Origin: Terriglobia bacterium
GTDB taxonomy: Bacteria; Acidobacteriota; Terriglobia; Bryobacterales; Bryobacteraceae
Direction: 5' to 3'
Length of the DNA: 64,000 nt
Assembly: GCA_020073305.1 (NCBI GenBank)
Contig: JAIQFK010000027.1
Location: 37,775-101,774, forward strand
In this document: in pieces, positions 9,135-19,592 of the stretch
Layout: every line of letters begins with the position of its first letter
Numbering within the stretch: the stretch's first letter is position 1
Program-made: the position numbers and the translations under genes
The notes under the pieces: generated by a model
The model's database searches: none
Told to the model about the DNA's origin: nothing
What the model saw: the letters and a program-made list of their open reading frames with translations, nothing else

Positions 9135-11631
9135 GCCGGATTGCCGCGAAACCGTGGGCTTTCAGGTCGAGCGTGACTTGGCCATCGCGGATCTCGAGCC
9201 GCTTTTGGTCACGCTCCAGCAAATCGGTCAAGACGGCCTCCCGATAACCCGGCACACGAATAGCGATCGCGCCGGAACGGCCGGCGGTTTCCCAAATTCG
9301 CAGCAAGTGGCCCCGCTCTTCCGCTGGTTTGAACGCCAGAGCGATGGCGCGGCGCGGGGCGAGAACCACGGTGGGCATCCCATGCCTCTTGAGCTTGCCG
9401 AAGGCAGCGAGCAGCGGAGTCGAAACGGCCCGGCTCCACGCTACGATCTCAGCGTTGTTGTACGCTCCGGCATGCGCGCGCAGCGAATACCGGAACCGGA
9501 AGTCCGTCACACCGTGCTGGTCCCGTGACGATTCTTTATAGTTCTGGTCACTGCCCAGAGCTTCGAACGTAATGCCGCCCAGGTCGCGCCGCAGCGCAAA
9601 GGCCTCGAACGGCGCAACGGTCACTCCAGATCCGCCCGGGACGGAAGTATCCACGAAGCCTTGCACCACGAAGCGCCGCGTATCGGCTCCCGGGAGCAGA
9701 TCTCCGTCGGGTTGGAGCGCCGGCCGCTCCACTGCACCCATGGTTTCCAAACGCTCCACGGCGCCCGGAGCGATGACCGGGAACATTTGCGTGAGCCGCT
9801 GCTCCTGCGTAGTGACGGGCTTGTGAATGCGGATGTCGAGATCCACGCGGTCAAGGGCGGCGTAGAGAGTGACGCGCGTGGTCACGTCGATGCCTTCGGT
9901 CGAGCCGGTGACTTTGAGCCTGGCCAGCACCGGCCCGATCGACTCCACTTCCGATCTCACGTTGGAAAGCCTGTGTTCCTTACCATCGAAAAAGACGGTC
10001 TGTCCGATGGTGTAGCTATTGCCGGTGTGAAGCAGTTCTTTGTCCGTCGATTTGTCGACGAGGCTGCCCATGCCGCCCGTAGCGGCATCCAACCGCAAGC
10101 GGTAGCGCGGGCTTTCCAGTTCCTCGGGAGTGGCCCGGAGGGTTGCATTGTTGTTCGACTTGCCGGATTCCGATTTTGTCCGCAGGGTCTCAAAACCGAA
10201 TCCATCGATTTCGGGCGAGACGAAATACAGAATGCGCTGACCGTCTTCCTCGACGATCTGAGCGGGAATCGCTTTCTCACCCAGCGCGACACCGGCGACC
10301 GCTTCGGGCGCCTCGATGCGCACCAGATCTGCGCGAGGCGATGAGAGACCGTTGAAAATCGTGAGCGAGGCAGCGTCGGGCGTGAGGTCCGCGGCGTTCC
10401 AAGCCTTCTGAGTCAGGTCCTGCGCCAGGCGGTTCAACTCTTCACCCCATTTTCGGCGCAACTCGGCATTTACGTTCTTGTTCGCCGCATCCGTGCCGTT
10501 CCACGCGTGGTCGGCAAGCATGATCCAGTTCCACTCGGCTTTCTCCCGCTCTTCGCGCGTGGCCTCGACCGCGCTGGAGTTGCCGGACCGCGCCAGCAGC
10601 ACCTCGGCCGAGAGCAGCGCGTGCTCGCCGACGCGTTCGTCCGCTGCGTACTTGGCTAATGTAACGGGCCAGAGATCCCAGGAATGCCCGAAATCGCCGC
10701 GCAAGGTCCGGAGCGCGGGCCGGGCCCGGTCCACCGCATCGAAGAACATGGGCAAGGTGGCGTTGATCAGTTTTGCATGCGGCTCCTGCTGCGCGTTGTA
10801 CAGCACGATGGCCTCAGCGAAGCCGGCTGCGCGGCTACCGTTGGTGGGGTTATTGTCGCCGTGAGTGCCGCTGGCCAGAATGGCGCGGACGGGGTAGTCT
10901 TTCAGTTGGGAGTAGTGCGGCAGCCACTCTTCCGCGATTCGCTTCGGCTCCTTCAGGATGTACGCGCCTTGCACGTAGTTGGCCTTGGGCGACGCGAAAT
11001 TGTCCATGACCACGCGTACCGTCGCTCCGTCCGGCCCCTCCCAGACGAAGATCGTCGGATTTTTCAGCCCGGTGAAGGTGGAATCGTAATCCAGGTACGG
11101 CGCCGATAGCCAGCGGAACCCGCTCGCCGCCAGAATGGAGGCCGCGCCCCACGGCAGGCCAGGTTGCTCGATATGCTGTGCGATGCGAAGCGGGATCCCC
11201 CAATCTCGCTCCAGCCTGCGCGCCGGATAGAAGGTGCGGATTACGCTCTCGGCGCTTTGGAATCCCCAAAGCGCGTTGTTGTAAACCGGACCCACGAAAA
11301 TGCGGCCTTCCTTGATCCTGCGGATGAGTTCTTCCTTGCGTTCCGGGTAGTATTCGACGAACGCATGTGCCTCCTGCGTGATCGAGAGATTATAGCGGTC
11401 TTGATTTTCGGGCTTCTCGTGATCCGTGCGCTGCATTTCGTCGAGATGCGCGCGCACGACATCGGCGTAGGCTCGCCGTGTCTGTTCCTCGTTGAATCCC
11501 CAGGTGTAGTCGGAGCAGGCGTCGTTGGTGATGTAGATGGTCCAGCCGGAGGCACGGTCGCTGGTCTGGCCACTGAGTGACAGAATCGCCATCATCGGCA
11601 GGAACAGTAGAATTGCTTGGTGCTTGGTCAT
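9124..11631 (-). CDS. GH38-like alpha-mannosidase-family glycoside hydrolase, secreted
   Basis: Signal-peptide-like N-terminus; TDHEKPENQDRYNLSITQEAHAFVEYYPERKEELIRRIKEGRIFVGPVYNN and late beta-sandwich region; converges on SMP-30 with an 11-bp overlap. Confidence 0.7.
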   Translation of the reverse strand: MTKHQAILLFLPMMAILSLSGQTSDRASGWTIYITNDACSDYTWGFNEEQTRRAYADVVRAHLDEMQRTDHEKPENQDRYNLSITQEAHAFVEYYPERKEELIRRIKEGRIFVGPVYNNALWGFQSAESVIRTFYPARRLERDWGIPLRIAQHIEQPGLPWGAASILAASGFRWLSAPYLDYDSTFTGLKNPTIFVWEGPDGATVRVVMDNFASPKANYVQGAYILKEPKRIAEEWLPHYSQLKDYPVRAILASGTHGDNNPTNGSRAAGFAEAIVLYNAQQEPHAKLINATLPMFFDAVDRARPALRTLRGDFGHSWDLWPVTLAKYAADERVGEHALLSAEVLLARSGNSSAVEATREEREKAEWNWIMLADHAWNGTDAANKNVNAELRRKWGEELNRLAQDLTQKAWNAADLTPDAASLTIFNGLSSPRADLVRIEAPEAVAGVALGEKAIPAQIVEEDGQRILYFVSPEIDGFGFETLRTKSESGKSNNNATLRATPEELESPRYRLRLDAATGGMGSLVDKSTDKELLHTGNSYTIGQTVFFDGKEHRLSNVRSEVESIGPVLARLKVTGSTEGIDVTTRVTLYAALDRVDLDIRIHKPVTTQEQRLTQMFPVIAPGAVERLETMGAVERPALQPDGDLLPGADTRRFVVQGFVDTSVPGGSGVTVAPFEAFALRRDLGGITFEALGSDQNYKESSRDQHGVTDFRFRYSLRAHAGAYNNAEIVAWSRAVSTPLLAAFGKLKRHGMPTVVLAPRRAIALAFKPAEERGHLLRIWETAGRSGAIAIRVPGYREAVLTDLLERDQKRLEIRDGQVTLDLKAHGFAAIRLMP

Positions 11632-11638
11632 TTCTTTG

Positions 11639-12046
11639 TCAGCGCATGCTGTATATAAAGCTCTGGATGGCGTCCTGCTTTTCAGTATTCTGCCGCAACT
11701 TCCTGAACATCACTTCGGCCTGGCGCGCACGATCGGCATCCCCGCTGCTATGCGCCGCCAGGTACAGCCGGTACCACGCCTCTGTGAGTCCGGGCTCCAG
11801 GCGAACGGCGGCTTCGTATTGTGGGACGGCGTCGTGAAACCGGCCCAGTTCGGCATAAGCGCGCCCCAACTCGTAGTGCGCTTGCGCGTGATTCGGCTGG
11901 AGGCGAACGCTTTTCTCAAGCAGTTCAGCCGCGGCCCTGGCGTCGCTGTCCCGCAATAAAACGTGGCCCCGCAGATACAAAGGCAGAAACTGCTGGGGGT
12001 ATCGCTCGTGCTGCGCTGCGAATCCCGCCTGGCCATGATCCAGCAC
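11639..12046 (-). CDS. TPR-repeat protein, possibly N-terminally truncated
   Basis: Repeats such as AAAELLEKSVRLQPNHAQAHYELGRAYAELGRFHDAVPQYEAAVRLEPGLTEAWYRL; no clear signal or N-terminal domain. Confidence 0.65.
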   Translation of the reverse strand: MLDHGQAGFAAQHERYPQQFLPLYLRGHVLLRDSDARAAAELLEKSVRLQPNHAQAHYELGRAYAELGRFHDAVPQYEAAVRLEPGLTEAWYRLYLAAHSSGDADRARQAEVMFRKLRQNTEKQDAIQSFIYSMR

Positions 12047-12137
12047 ATTTCCTATTCGGAAGACTTCATTGTCAACGCGTTCCGGGATGCAGAAGGCGTC
12101 GAAGCGCGGCCCGAATCGCTGAGTACTGTCTAGTAAG

Positions 12138-12941
12138 CTATTTCAAGTCGTCCGGCAGCGGGATGGTCACTTTTCCTGTAGCCGCCCATTCCGCCCCGCG
12201 ACTCAGCGTAGCGGTGAATCCCGCGCCCTTCATGGCGTCAGGGTCGTGGCCGAGCGCGGTCACGAACACGCGGCCATTGCCGTAATTCACGGTCCACAGC
12301 ATCGGCTGGTTGAGGCCCGACCCCGGAATCGGTTGCTTCTCGCCGGGCGTATACTTCGCATGATCATCCCACGCCGTGGCGAGCACGTGGTAGGCGCCTT
12401 CCGGCTGCCACTTCAGATTGGCGTACAACTCATCGTTCGCCTGCAGAAAGGAAGCCTTCATGCCATGGGTGATGGGGTGTTCGGTGTCCTTGATTTCCAC
12501 GGTGAAATCGTGGCGCGCCGAGTGGTGACCGTTGTTCGGCCGCCAATTGGCCCCGCACATTTTTTCGTACTCGCTCCAGCCGTCGAACGCCGCCATGGAA
12601 AAGTGGTAGACGACCAGCCCCTTGCCTCCGTGCACATACTTCTCAAGCGCCGTGTCCGCACGTTCCCCCCAGCGGAGCATCGGTTGTTTCTTCTCGTAGT
12701 AGTTCAAGATGACGACGTCGTAAGGCGCGAGCGTCTCCGGGCCGGCGCCGCGGAATTCTTCAGTGACTCGCACTTCGAACTTGCCGGTGTCCTCCAATAG
12801 CTTGCGGAGAACAGGCGTAGTCGCGCTCCAGTCGTGACCGTTCTGGCCCGTGATGATCAGCGCCTGGATCTTGGCGGATGGTGTTTGACCGGGTGCCAGT
12901 GAAACAGCGACCAGTAGTACCGTGCGGAATGCAGCTTTCAA
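12138..12941 (-). CDS. ThuA domain-containing protein
   Basis: IQALIITGQNGHDWSATTPVLRKLLE...YDVVILNYYEK...VYHFSMAAFDGWSEYEKMCGANWRPNNGHHSARHDFTVEI. Likely TTG start at 12941 preceded by a GGGAGG site; the track start at 13022 looks too long. Confidence 0.82.
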   Translation of the reverse strand: MKAAFRTVLLVAVSLAPGQTPSAKIQALIITGQNGHDWSATTPVLRKLLEDTGKFEVRVTEEFRGAGPETLAPYDVVILNYYEKKQPMLRWGERADTALEKYVHGGKGLVVYHFSMAAFDGWSEYEKMCGANWRPNNGHHSARHDFTVEIKDTEHPITHGMKASFLQANDELYANLKWQPEGAYHVLATAWDDHAKYTPGEKQPIPGSGLNQPMLWTVNYGNGRVFVTALGHDPDAMKGAGFTATLSRGAEWAATGKVTIPLPDDLK

Positions 12942-13438
12942 GATGCCCTCCCTGTGAACTTGCAATTCTACCGCCAGCACCGCGCGATCATCGTGTTGGT
13001 GCAGCGCTATGCACGAGTCCAAACGTGTGGCAGTTGACGGTCCCGGGCTCGATCCTCAGTCCGAAGGCGCCGGACAGCCGGTTCCGTGACGAACCCCGGG
13101 TCGCGGCAAGGGTGCTAACAAACGCCAATATTGACGGTAAGCGAATCGCGATCCATCATGGGTCAGTTTAGGCTCTACGCTCGCGAAGCTGGAGTTGACG
13201 CCTTGCATGGCGTGGGCCGATACTGCCGGCCGTTTGTGCAGAATTCAGGTTGGTCTGCCGATAGATAATCTTGGAACCGCCACCCACTATCGTTCTGTGT
13301 TTCGTGCTCGCGATTGTCGTCGGATACTTCGCGGGCAGACTCATGACTATTCGAGACCGGATTCGATCCGATCGAGAGTGGTAACGGGCGAGATCGCTCT
13401 CCAACGGCACGCTCTCCCACCCGGATGCTGGGCCAGGT

Positions 13439-13690
13439 TCAGGCAGCGCGCCGAATCGCGTGGTACAAAACAAGGACCACGATGGCGCCAACAACAGCTA
13501 CCGCGAGGCTGTAGAGATTCAGTCCGCTGACTCCACTGGCGCCGAACATGGTGAACAGCCATCCTCCAACGATGGCTCCCACGATTCCGAGAATGATGTC
13601 GAGGAATAGCCCCTCACCCTTCTTGTTGACGATCTTACTGCCGATGAAACCGGCAACCAGTCCCAAGATGATCCAAGCGAAATACGACAT
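13439..13690 (-). CDS. GlsB/YeaQ/YmgE family (transglycosylase-associated) membrane protein
   Basis: MSYFAWIILGLVAGFIGSKIVNKKGEGLFLDIILGIVGAIVGGWLF. Confidence 0.88.
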   Translation of the reverse strand: MSYFAWIILGLVAGFIGSKIVNKKGEGLFLDIILGIVGAIVGGWLFTMFGASGVSGLNLYSLAVAVVGAIVVLVLYHAIRRAA

Positions 13691-13943
13691 ACTCCGTATC
13701 CTCCACTGACCAAACATGGTCGAACCCGCCTAATACCAAAGTTCCGCGTCTGAGCATTATACATGAGCCGAGAAGCGGACCTTGAAAACCGGATCTGCAC
13801 ATTCCCTTAAGCCAGAAGCAAAAACGTCATCCGGCTACCATCCCAGCGGCTGAACCAGGCCAGCGACGAGCGAATGGGTGCCGGGTTCCAGGGTCGCAGG
13901 CTGAGTTGATGCCGTCGCTCTGTCCGACATCCGCTCCGCAAGA

Positions 13944-15815
13944 CTACTGCACTGCGATGGACGAACCGTTCACCGGCCCGCCGGGGCCGATCCAGGTGAG
14001 ATTCTGCAGGCCCGATGCGAGTCCCGCCGGCACCACCGCGTTCACCTGGTACACTCCCGCCAGTCCGGGGGTGAGACCGGCGAACGTAATGGCTGCCTTC
14101 ACGCCTCCGATCTGCAGTTGAGGCATCTGGCGCGCGCGCGCCGGGGGTGAGGCCGGCGACGGAACGCCCGCGTCCACCACCGGATCCGTCACTCCAAATC
14201 CGAGTCCGTAAATCTCCAACGTCTCGCCTGCGGCTGCCGGGTGGTCCATATCCGCCGCGATGCCAGTCCCGGCGTGGAATGCGGCCGCTTGCGAATAGGA
14301 CAGGTTTCCCCGCGTGAACGGGAAAACGAAGTTCTCTGGCGAGACACTGTTGACCTCCACGCTGGCCGACGGTAGCGCAACACTTCCCACCCGAACCTGG
14401 AACGTGGCGGACGCGGCCGGCGTCGATTGGGGCAGTTGCGCGTTGATCTGCCATGGCGTGACGGCGAGCACCGGAACCGGCTGCCCGTTTACCAGCAATG
14501 AGACGCTATCCAGCGACATCGGCAGCGGAAACACGTTTGCCTGCGTCAATTCGGCCGAGCCGAGGTTGGCGCCGTATACGCTGATCAACGACCCCGGCGA
14601 CGGCGCGCCATAGCCGGCCGCGCTTGCCACGCCATTCGAGTTCAGGAGATGCGGCGCATAGATGCCAAGGGACGAAAGACTATTGCTGGCGGAATCCGTG
14701 GGGATGCGGTACACGGCCGCTGCACTCCCAGACTGTGGACCTCTGGTGAAAACCAGCTGCGCTCCGTCCTGGCTCAACGCCGGATTGCGCGGCGCCGATA
14801 TCGAGAGCTTCGTTAACGTCAGTACGATTCCATCGCCGCTCGTGTCGACGCGTTTGATCTGCCCGCTCTGCAGGAATGTCACGACGGACCCATCCGCGGA
14901 GATCGACGGGTCGCTGGCGAGGTCCGGACCCGTGGAAATCTGCCGCAGGCCCGACCCGTCGAGATGTACCAGCCAGATCTGATTGTTCTGGGGCGCGCCA
15001 TTCACCGAGAAATTGCTTTCGAACGCGATCAGCGATCCGTCCTGGTTCATGGTCGCGTTGCTGGCAAAGAACATCGCGCTGCCGAATTTCGTCACATGGT
15101 TGAGCGCCGTGCCGGCAAGATTCATCGTGTAAACGTCGGTTGCGGCGGCCGCGAAGGTGGGGCCCGATGGCGCCGATGATGTAAAGACGAACAGGCCCGA
15201 GAGACTGATGACGCGCTGCGGCGATGGTGCGAGCGAGCCGGAGTAAACAGGGAGATGCACCAGACCGGTGCCGTCCCCATTGACCACGAAGAAGGGTTGT
15301 TGCCTCGCCACCGCGTAAAGCGCCTTGCTCGCGTCTGCGCTGAGGTGCACCGGGCCGACACACGGCCGAAAGCAGCTTACGCAAGCCGGTTGTATGCAAC
15401 TTCCGTGGTCAGAGACCAGCGTGCGGTCCTCGGCGCTCGATCGATCGATCAGATGAACTTCCTCCGCGCCGCCAGGACCAGTGGGGAGCGAGGTGAAGGC
15501 GCCGAATCCTACGGACTCCGCATACGTCACACTGGTTACCCCGGTGAGATTCGAGTCGCCCGCATAATGGGTCAGCTGGCGAATCGACCCACCCCCGAAC
15601 AAATACAAGTTCGTGCCCTTCTGTGCTGTGCCGTCCGGCGCGACCGAAGCGCCGAACAGAACCGTGAAGCCTTGGGCGTCCGTTGCGGGTGAGATCAGGT
15701 TAACGGGGTCGCCGAGGCGGACGGGCGACGTCTGCGCGTGCAAGATGATCGAAAGAACGAAGGAAAGAAAGGCATGCCTCATTACCCTACCCATGGAGCG
15801 GAGGCTCGGAAACAC
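13944..15815 (-). CDS. TolB-like beta-propeller protein with TIGR03437-like (Solibacter-type) C-terminal domain
   Basis: PDLASDPSISADGSVVTFLQ and NPALSQDGAQLVFT propeller blades; C-terminus GYGAPSPGSLISVYGANLGS...VNAVVPAGLASG. Confidence 0.78.
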   Translation of the reverse strand: MFPSLRSMGRVMRHAFLSFVLSIILHAQTSPVRLGDPVNLISPATDAQGFTVLFGASVAPDGTAQKGTNLYLFGGGSIRQLTHYAGDSNLTGVTSVTYAESVGFGAFTSLPTGPGGAEEVHLIDRSSAEDRTLVSDHGSCIQPACVSCFRPCVGPVHLSADASKALYAVARQQPFFVVNGDGTGLVHLPVYSGSLAPSPQRVISLSGLFVFTSSAPSGPTFAAAATDVYTMNLAGTALNHVTKFGSAMFFASNATMNQDGSLIAFESNFSVNGAPQNNQIWLVHLDGSGLRQISTGPDLASDPSISADGSVVTFLQSGQIKRVDTSGDGIVLTLTKLSISAPRNPALSQDGAQLVFTRGPQSGSAAAVYRIPTDSASNSLSSLGIYAPHLLNSNGVASAAGYGAPSPGSLISVYGANLGSAELTQANVFPLPMSLDSVSLLVNGQPVPVLAVTPWQINAQLPQSTPAASATFQVRVGSVALPSASVEVNSVSPENFVFPFTRGNLSYSQAAAFHAGTGIAADMDHPAAAGETLEIYGLGFGVTDPVVDAGVPSPASPPARARQMPQLQIGGVKAAITFAGLTPGLAGVYQVNAVVPAGLASGLQNLTWIGPGGPVNGSSIAVQ

Positions 15816-15901
15816 AGGTTACTGAAGTCCGCCTCTGCTTGTCTTATTTTTGCACATGTACGACCTCGGCTTAGCCGCGGGTAGTGGTGTCATAGCGTCC
15901 T

Positions 15902-16075
15902 GTGATTTTCCCGCTGACCCGGTGGACGATCGTCGGCGCACTGTTTGTCGTGGGCTGGGTATTTCAGTTTGTCGGTCATGCATTCGAGCGGAAGGCGCCG
16001 GAATTCTTTAAGGATTGGCGCTTTCTGTTCGTCGGTCTGCGATGGTGGCTTGCTAAGATGGCTAACAAAGTCTGA
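15902..16075 (+). pseudogene. 57-codon ORF resembling the C-terminus of a DUF962/Mpo1-like protein (5'-truncated?)
   Basis: VIFPLTRWTIVGALFVVGWVFQFVGHAFERKAPEFFKDWRFLFVGLRWWLAKMANKV*; in-frame TAG just upstream; below the ORF-track length cut-off. Confidence 0.5.
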
Positions 16076-16308
16076 TCGAACAACCTATCTAGACTGACAG
16101 CGGGGAATCGTGTCGGCATACTCCACTAGTCAATCCGGATGGCTGACCAGCCGCCACAATCCGAAGAACCCAGTTCAAATAAGTCCGGTGTGGGCAGTGG
16201 CTGCAATTTCGGGCGACATCACTTCGTTCGGTAGTGGCTCAGCCAATATGGTGCGCTGCTTTCGCGACTACGACGACCTCTGGGGTAAACTACATAGCGC
16301 CATACCCG

Positions 16309-17466
16309 ATGAAGCCGCTTCCTTCCACCAGCGGATACATTATCGTCGGCGCAGGGTTCGCCGGCGCCGCCACGGCCTGGGCTCTGAGCCGTCGCAGCCA
16401 CTCCGGCGGCGTGATCCTGGAACGGGAGTTCTCTTTTGGGGTACATGCTTCGGGACGCAATGCCGCGCTGTCCAAGCTGTCGGAGTCCGATAGCCTGATT
16501 GCTTCGCTGGCTTGGCGCACGACCTCGCACATTCGCGCGCTGGAGGAGTCGCCATCCGAGATTCTGCGAGCGACGGGCGGCCTGACCCTGTGCGACGAGC
16601 CCCACATTGAGGAGGTAGACGCCGCCTTCGCCGTGCTGCAGTCGCAGGGCATCGCCTGCGAGATGCTTACTGCTCAGAACGCCAAGATGCGGTTCGCCTT
16701 CCTTCGGGATATCCGATTTGATCTGGCCTTATGGTGTCCCGAGGAAGGCGTCGTCGACATCCATGCGCTGCTCAGCCGCTACTTGGGCATCGCCCGCCGC
16801 GCCGGATTCACCCTGGCAACCAACTGCGCGGCTGAGGAGTTGATCCTGAAAGGCGGTCGCGTGGTCGGCGTCCGCACCAGCCAGGGCGAGATCTTTGCCG
16901 ATACGGTCATCGACGCCAGCGGGGCGTGGGCCGGCCGCCTCGGGCGCGCCGACAGTCCGCTGCCGTTGCAGCCCCGGCGTCGTCACCTCTTCGTCTCCGG
17001 CCAACTGGACTTGGTCGGCGCCAGCGATCCGTTCGTCTGGTTCGAGGATCCTGCGCTCTATTTCCGCGCCGAAGGGGATGGGCTGCTGCTGTCGCCATGC
17101 GACGAAACACCCTCCGCGCCGGGGATTCCGCCCACGGATCCGGCGGCGGCCGAATTGCTCGCCGAAAAGTTGGCGCGCCACGCCCCCTTCCTCGGCGATC
17201 TGTCGATTCGCCGCCAGTGGGCTTGTCTCAGGACCTTTGCTCCCGACCGGCGGCCGCTGATCGGCCCCGATCCGGCTCTGCCCGGACTTTTCCATGTCTC
17301 AGGTCTCGGTGGCTCAGGCATGATGACCAGTGCCGCCGTGGGGGAACTAGCCGCGGACCTGATCCTCGGGGCCAGCCCCGATTGGGCGGACGCGGCACAG
17401 GTTGCGCCGGGCCGCTTCCATTCCCCTGCTCGTCAATCATCAAAATCTTCCTTACAAGCAGAATGA
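16309..17466 (+). CDS. FAD-dependent oxidoreductase (DAO/glycine-oxidase-like)
   Basis: GYIIVGAGFAGAATAWALSRR Rossmann motif; DRRPLIGPDPALPGLFHVSGLGGSGMMTSAAVGELAADLI. ATG at 16309 preferred to 16234. Confidence 0.88.
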   Translation: MKPLPSTSGYIIVGAGFAGAATAWALSRRSHSGGVILEREFSFGVHASGRNAALSKLSESDSLIASLAWRTTSHIRALEESPSEILRATGGLTLCDEPHIEEVDAAFAVLQSQGIACEMLTAQNAKMRFAFLRDIRFDLALWCPEEGVVDIHALLSRYLGIARRAGFTLATNCAAEELILKGGRVVGVRTSQGEIFADTVIDASGAWAGRLGRADSPLPLQPRRRHLFVSGQLDLVGASDPFVWFEDPALYFRAEGDGLLLSPCDETPSAPGIPPTDPAAAELLAEKLARHAPFLGDLSIRRQWACLRTFAPDRRPLIGPDPALPGLFHVSGLGGSGMMTSAAVGELAADLILGASPDWADAAQVAPGRFHSPARQSSKSSLQAE

Positions 17467-17626
17467 TATATTTGCGGCCAACGAGAACCCGCTGGGCCGC
17501 AAAGGCAATTGAAATCGACGCCATTGAAGCGAGAGTTGCCGCGCTTGAACAAGCGTGGGGGGACAACGCGACAGACATTATGAAGGCGGTCTTCAGACGA
17601 CTTCGCCTTGCCCGTCCCTGCCCGGG

Positions 17627-18214
17627 TTAGAACAGGAACGGCACAAACCGCTTCGTGCGGCTCATATATCGCCGGTATGAATCGCCAATCGTCGCCAGGA
17701 GTGCGCGCTCCTCAACGCCGACACGATAGCCGTAGGCGACCGAGACAGTGCCCATCAACACGACCAAGCTGATCCAATTGGCGAGGGCGAGTCCTATGCC
17801 GAGGAAGAGGATCGCGCCCGCAGTGTACGACGGATGGCGCACGTAGTGGTAGGCGCCGCGGTCAACGACCACTTGATCCGGCCTCACGATCACGGCGCCT
17901 GTGAAGCTCGCCCCGAGCATCCGCCAACAATGGCGGCGCAGCAGGCTGCCGCCGATGATCGCGGCGAGGCCTGCCCAGAACAGCGAGAAGCGATGCGGGA
18001 GGCCCGCCGACGACACGCTTGCCGCGATCAAGAACGCAGCGATCGTCGCCAGACCCTGGCCGACCGCGATCAGCCGCTTCGAGCCGGCGTCCTGTGGACT
18101 CGTCGACGGTTCGGCCTGCCTTGAGATGATCCGAAACTCCGGCGCGAACGCCCAGAACAACACGGCCAAGAAAAAAAGGCCGTAAGGCCACGAGAAGACG
18201 ACGAGCGGCGGCAT
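17627..18214 (-). CDS. Isoprenylcysteine carboxylmethyltransferase-family membrane protein
   Basis: ICMT-like motif GAYHYVRHPSYTAGAILFLGIGLALANW followed by VGVEERALLATIGDSYRRYMSRTKRFVPFLF. Confidence 0.82.
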   Translation of the reverse strand: MPPLVVFSWPYGLFFLAVLFWAFAPEFRIISRQAEPSTSPQDAGSKRLIAVGQGLATIAAFLIAASVSSAGLPHRFSLFWAGLAAIIGGSLLRRHCWRMLGASFTGAVIVRPDQVVVDRGAYHYVRHPSYTAGAILFLGIGLALANWISLVVLMGTVSVAYGYRVGVEERALLATIGDSYRRYMSRTKRFVPFLF

Positions 18215-18344
18215 ACCGCCACAGTGTATACCTTGCGTCTGTCTGAGCCGGACCCATGCGCCGCTCACTCCGGAGCCGTGGCTTGGCATTTAGAATCGCT
18301 ACGTGTCCTGAGAGCACACGTCGATTTCTCTCAGGAGAAGAGAG

Positions 18345-19592
18345 CTATTTGCGGCGGTCATTGAGCAGGTTTCGCCACATTTCCATGGGTGCATGGTTCG
18401 GATCGTTCTTGGTGTCCCAGTTCGCTCCGATGATGTCGATATCTCCATCGTGGTCTACATCGGCAACACGGATGTTGTGCGATCCTGTGTTCGCCACCAC
18501 TTGCAGCTTCCAACTCTTGCCTTTGCCCTGGTTCAAAAAAAAGCCCACACGTTTTTGCGCTGAATCCTGCATTTCCGCGAAAACGACGTCGGGTATCCCG
18601 TCGTTGTTCACGTCTGCCACCTTGAAGGTGTGGACGTAGTCGACGTGGTCTTGGATGAGATGTTCTTTCCACGTGCCACGAATAGCGTCCGTGGGGGCCT
18701 CAAACCAAGAAAGACGGCCTGCCGAGTCCGACGCGGAAAGCACGACATCCGGCCTGCCATCCTGGTTGATGTCGGCGACGGTGACGCCTGCCCGATCCGG
18801 CCAACCGCGGAAGAACCAGTGTTGCTTCCACGTGTCATGGATGGGATCCTTAGGATTTTCGAGCCACCAACCCGCTTTGACAATGTCCACTCTCCCGTCG
18901 CCGTTCAGATCGGCAAGGCACGTTCCCTCGCCGTAAGTGTTCGAGACGACGACAGCGGTCCATGAGTCAGGGTTGTTCTGAAAGAACACGACCTGCTCGG
19001 GCTGGTTTGAAGGGCGGGGAGCCTCCCACTTCTGGTTGGCGATGACGACATCCACTTTGCCATCGCCGTTGAGATCCACCACCTCGACGTCATGCGCCTC
19101 CTCGAACTGAAACCTGGTGTAGCCGCCAATGACGTGCACCTTCCACGGATCGGTGCGAGGGTTTCCATTGGGCCTGGGATTCTCATACCAACGTACTTCC
19201 TTGGCGCCGTCCTCAGGCACCACGATGTCCAAATCTCCGTCGCCGTCCACGTCAACCAGCTGCATGTCGTCGGCAAAAGTGCCGTTCGCATCAATGGCGT
19301 GTTTCGCCCATGTGGGGTACTCGTACCAGTAGAGACCTGCGTTCGCCGGAGCGGTTCCGCGATCCAGCGGCCCTTCTCCGGAACTAACGACGTCCACTTG
19401 CCCATCACCATTAATGTCACCGACCCCGATGGCCCACTGATTGAGCGGAGGGTGGTCGTCGATGATCACGTGCTCAAACGGAATGTCCGCAAAAGGGCGT
19501 TTACCGGAGGAATGCGCCGCGATCCCTGCCATTGTCCACGCCAGGACAACTCCAGCCAGAAGCACTGTCTGTTCGGGCCGAGTGAGCCTCAT
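18345..19592 (-). CDS. FG-GAP/VCBS repeat protein, secreted
   Basis: Repeated DINGDGQVDVV, DVDGDGDLDIV, DLNGDGKVDVV, DINQDGRPDVV, DVNNDGIPDVV, DVDHDGDIDII blades. Confidence 0.88.
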   Translation of the reverse strand: MRLTRPEQTVLLAGVVLAWTMAGIAAHSSGKRPFADIPFEHVIIDDHPPLNQWAIGVGDINGDGQVDVVSSGEGPLDRGTAPANAGLYWYEYPTWAKHAIDANGTFADDMQLVDVDGDGDLDIVVPEDGAKEVRWYENPRPNGNPRTDPWKVHVIGGYTRFQFEEAHDVEVVDLNGDGKVDVVIANQKWEAPRPSNQPEQVVFFQNNPDSWTAVVVSNTYGEGTCLADLNGDGRVDIVKAGWWLENPKDPIHDTWKQHWFFRGWPDRAGVTVADINQDGRPDVVLSASDSAGRLSWFEAPTDAIRGTWKEHLIQDHVDYVHTFKVADVNNDGIPDVVFAEMQDSAQKRVGFFLNQGKGKSWKLQVVANTGSHNIRVADVDHDGDIDIIGANWDTKNDPNHAPMEMWRNLLNDRRK

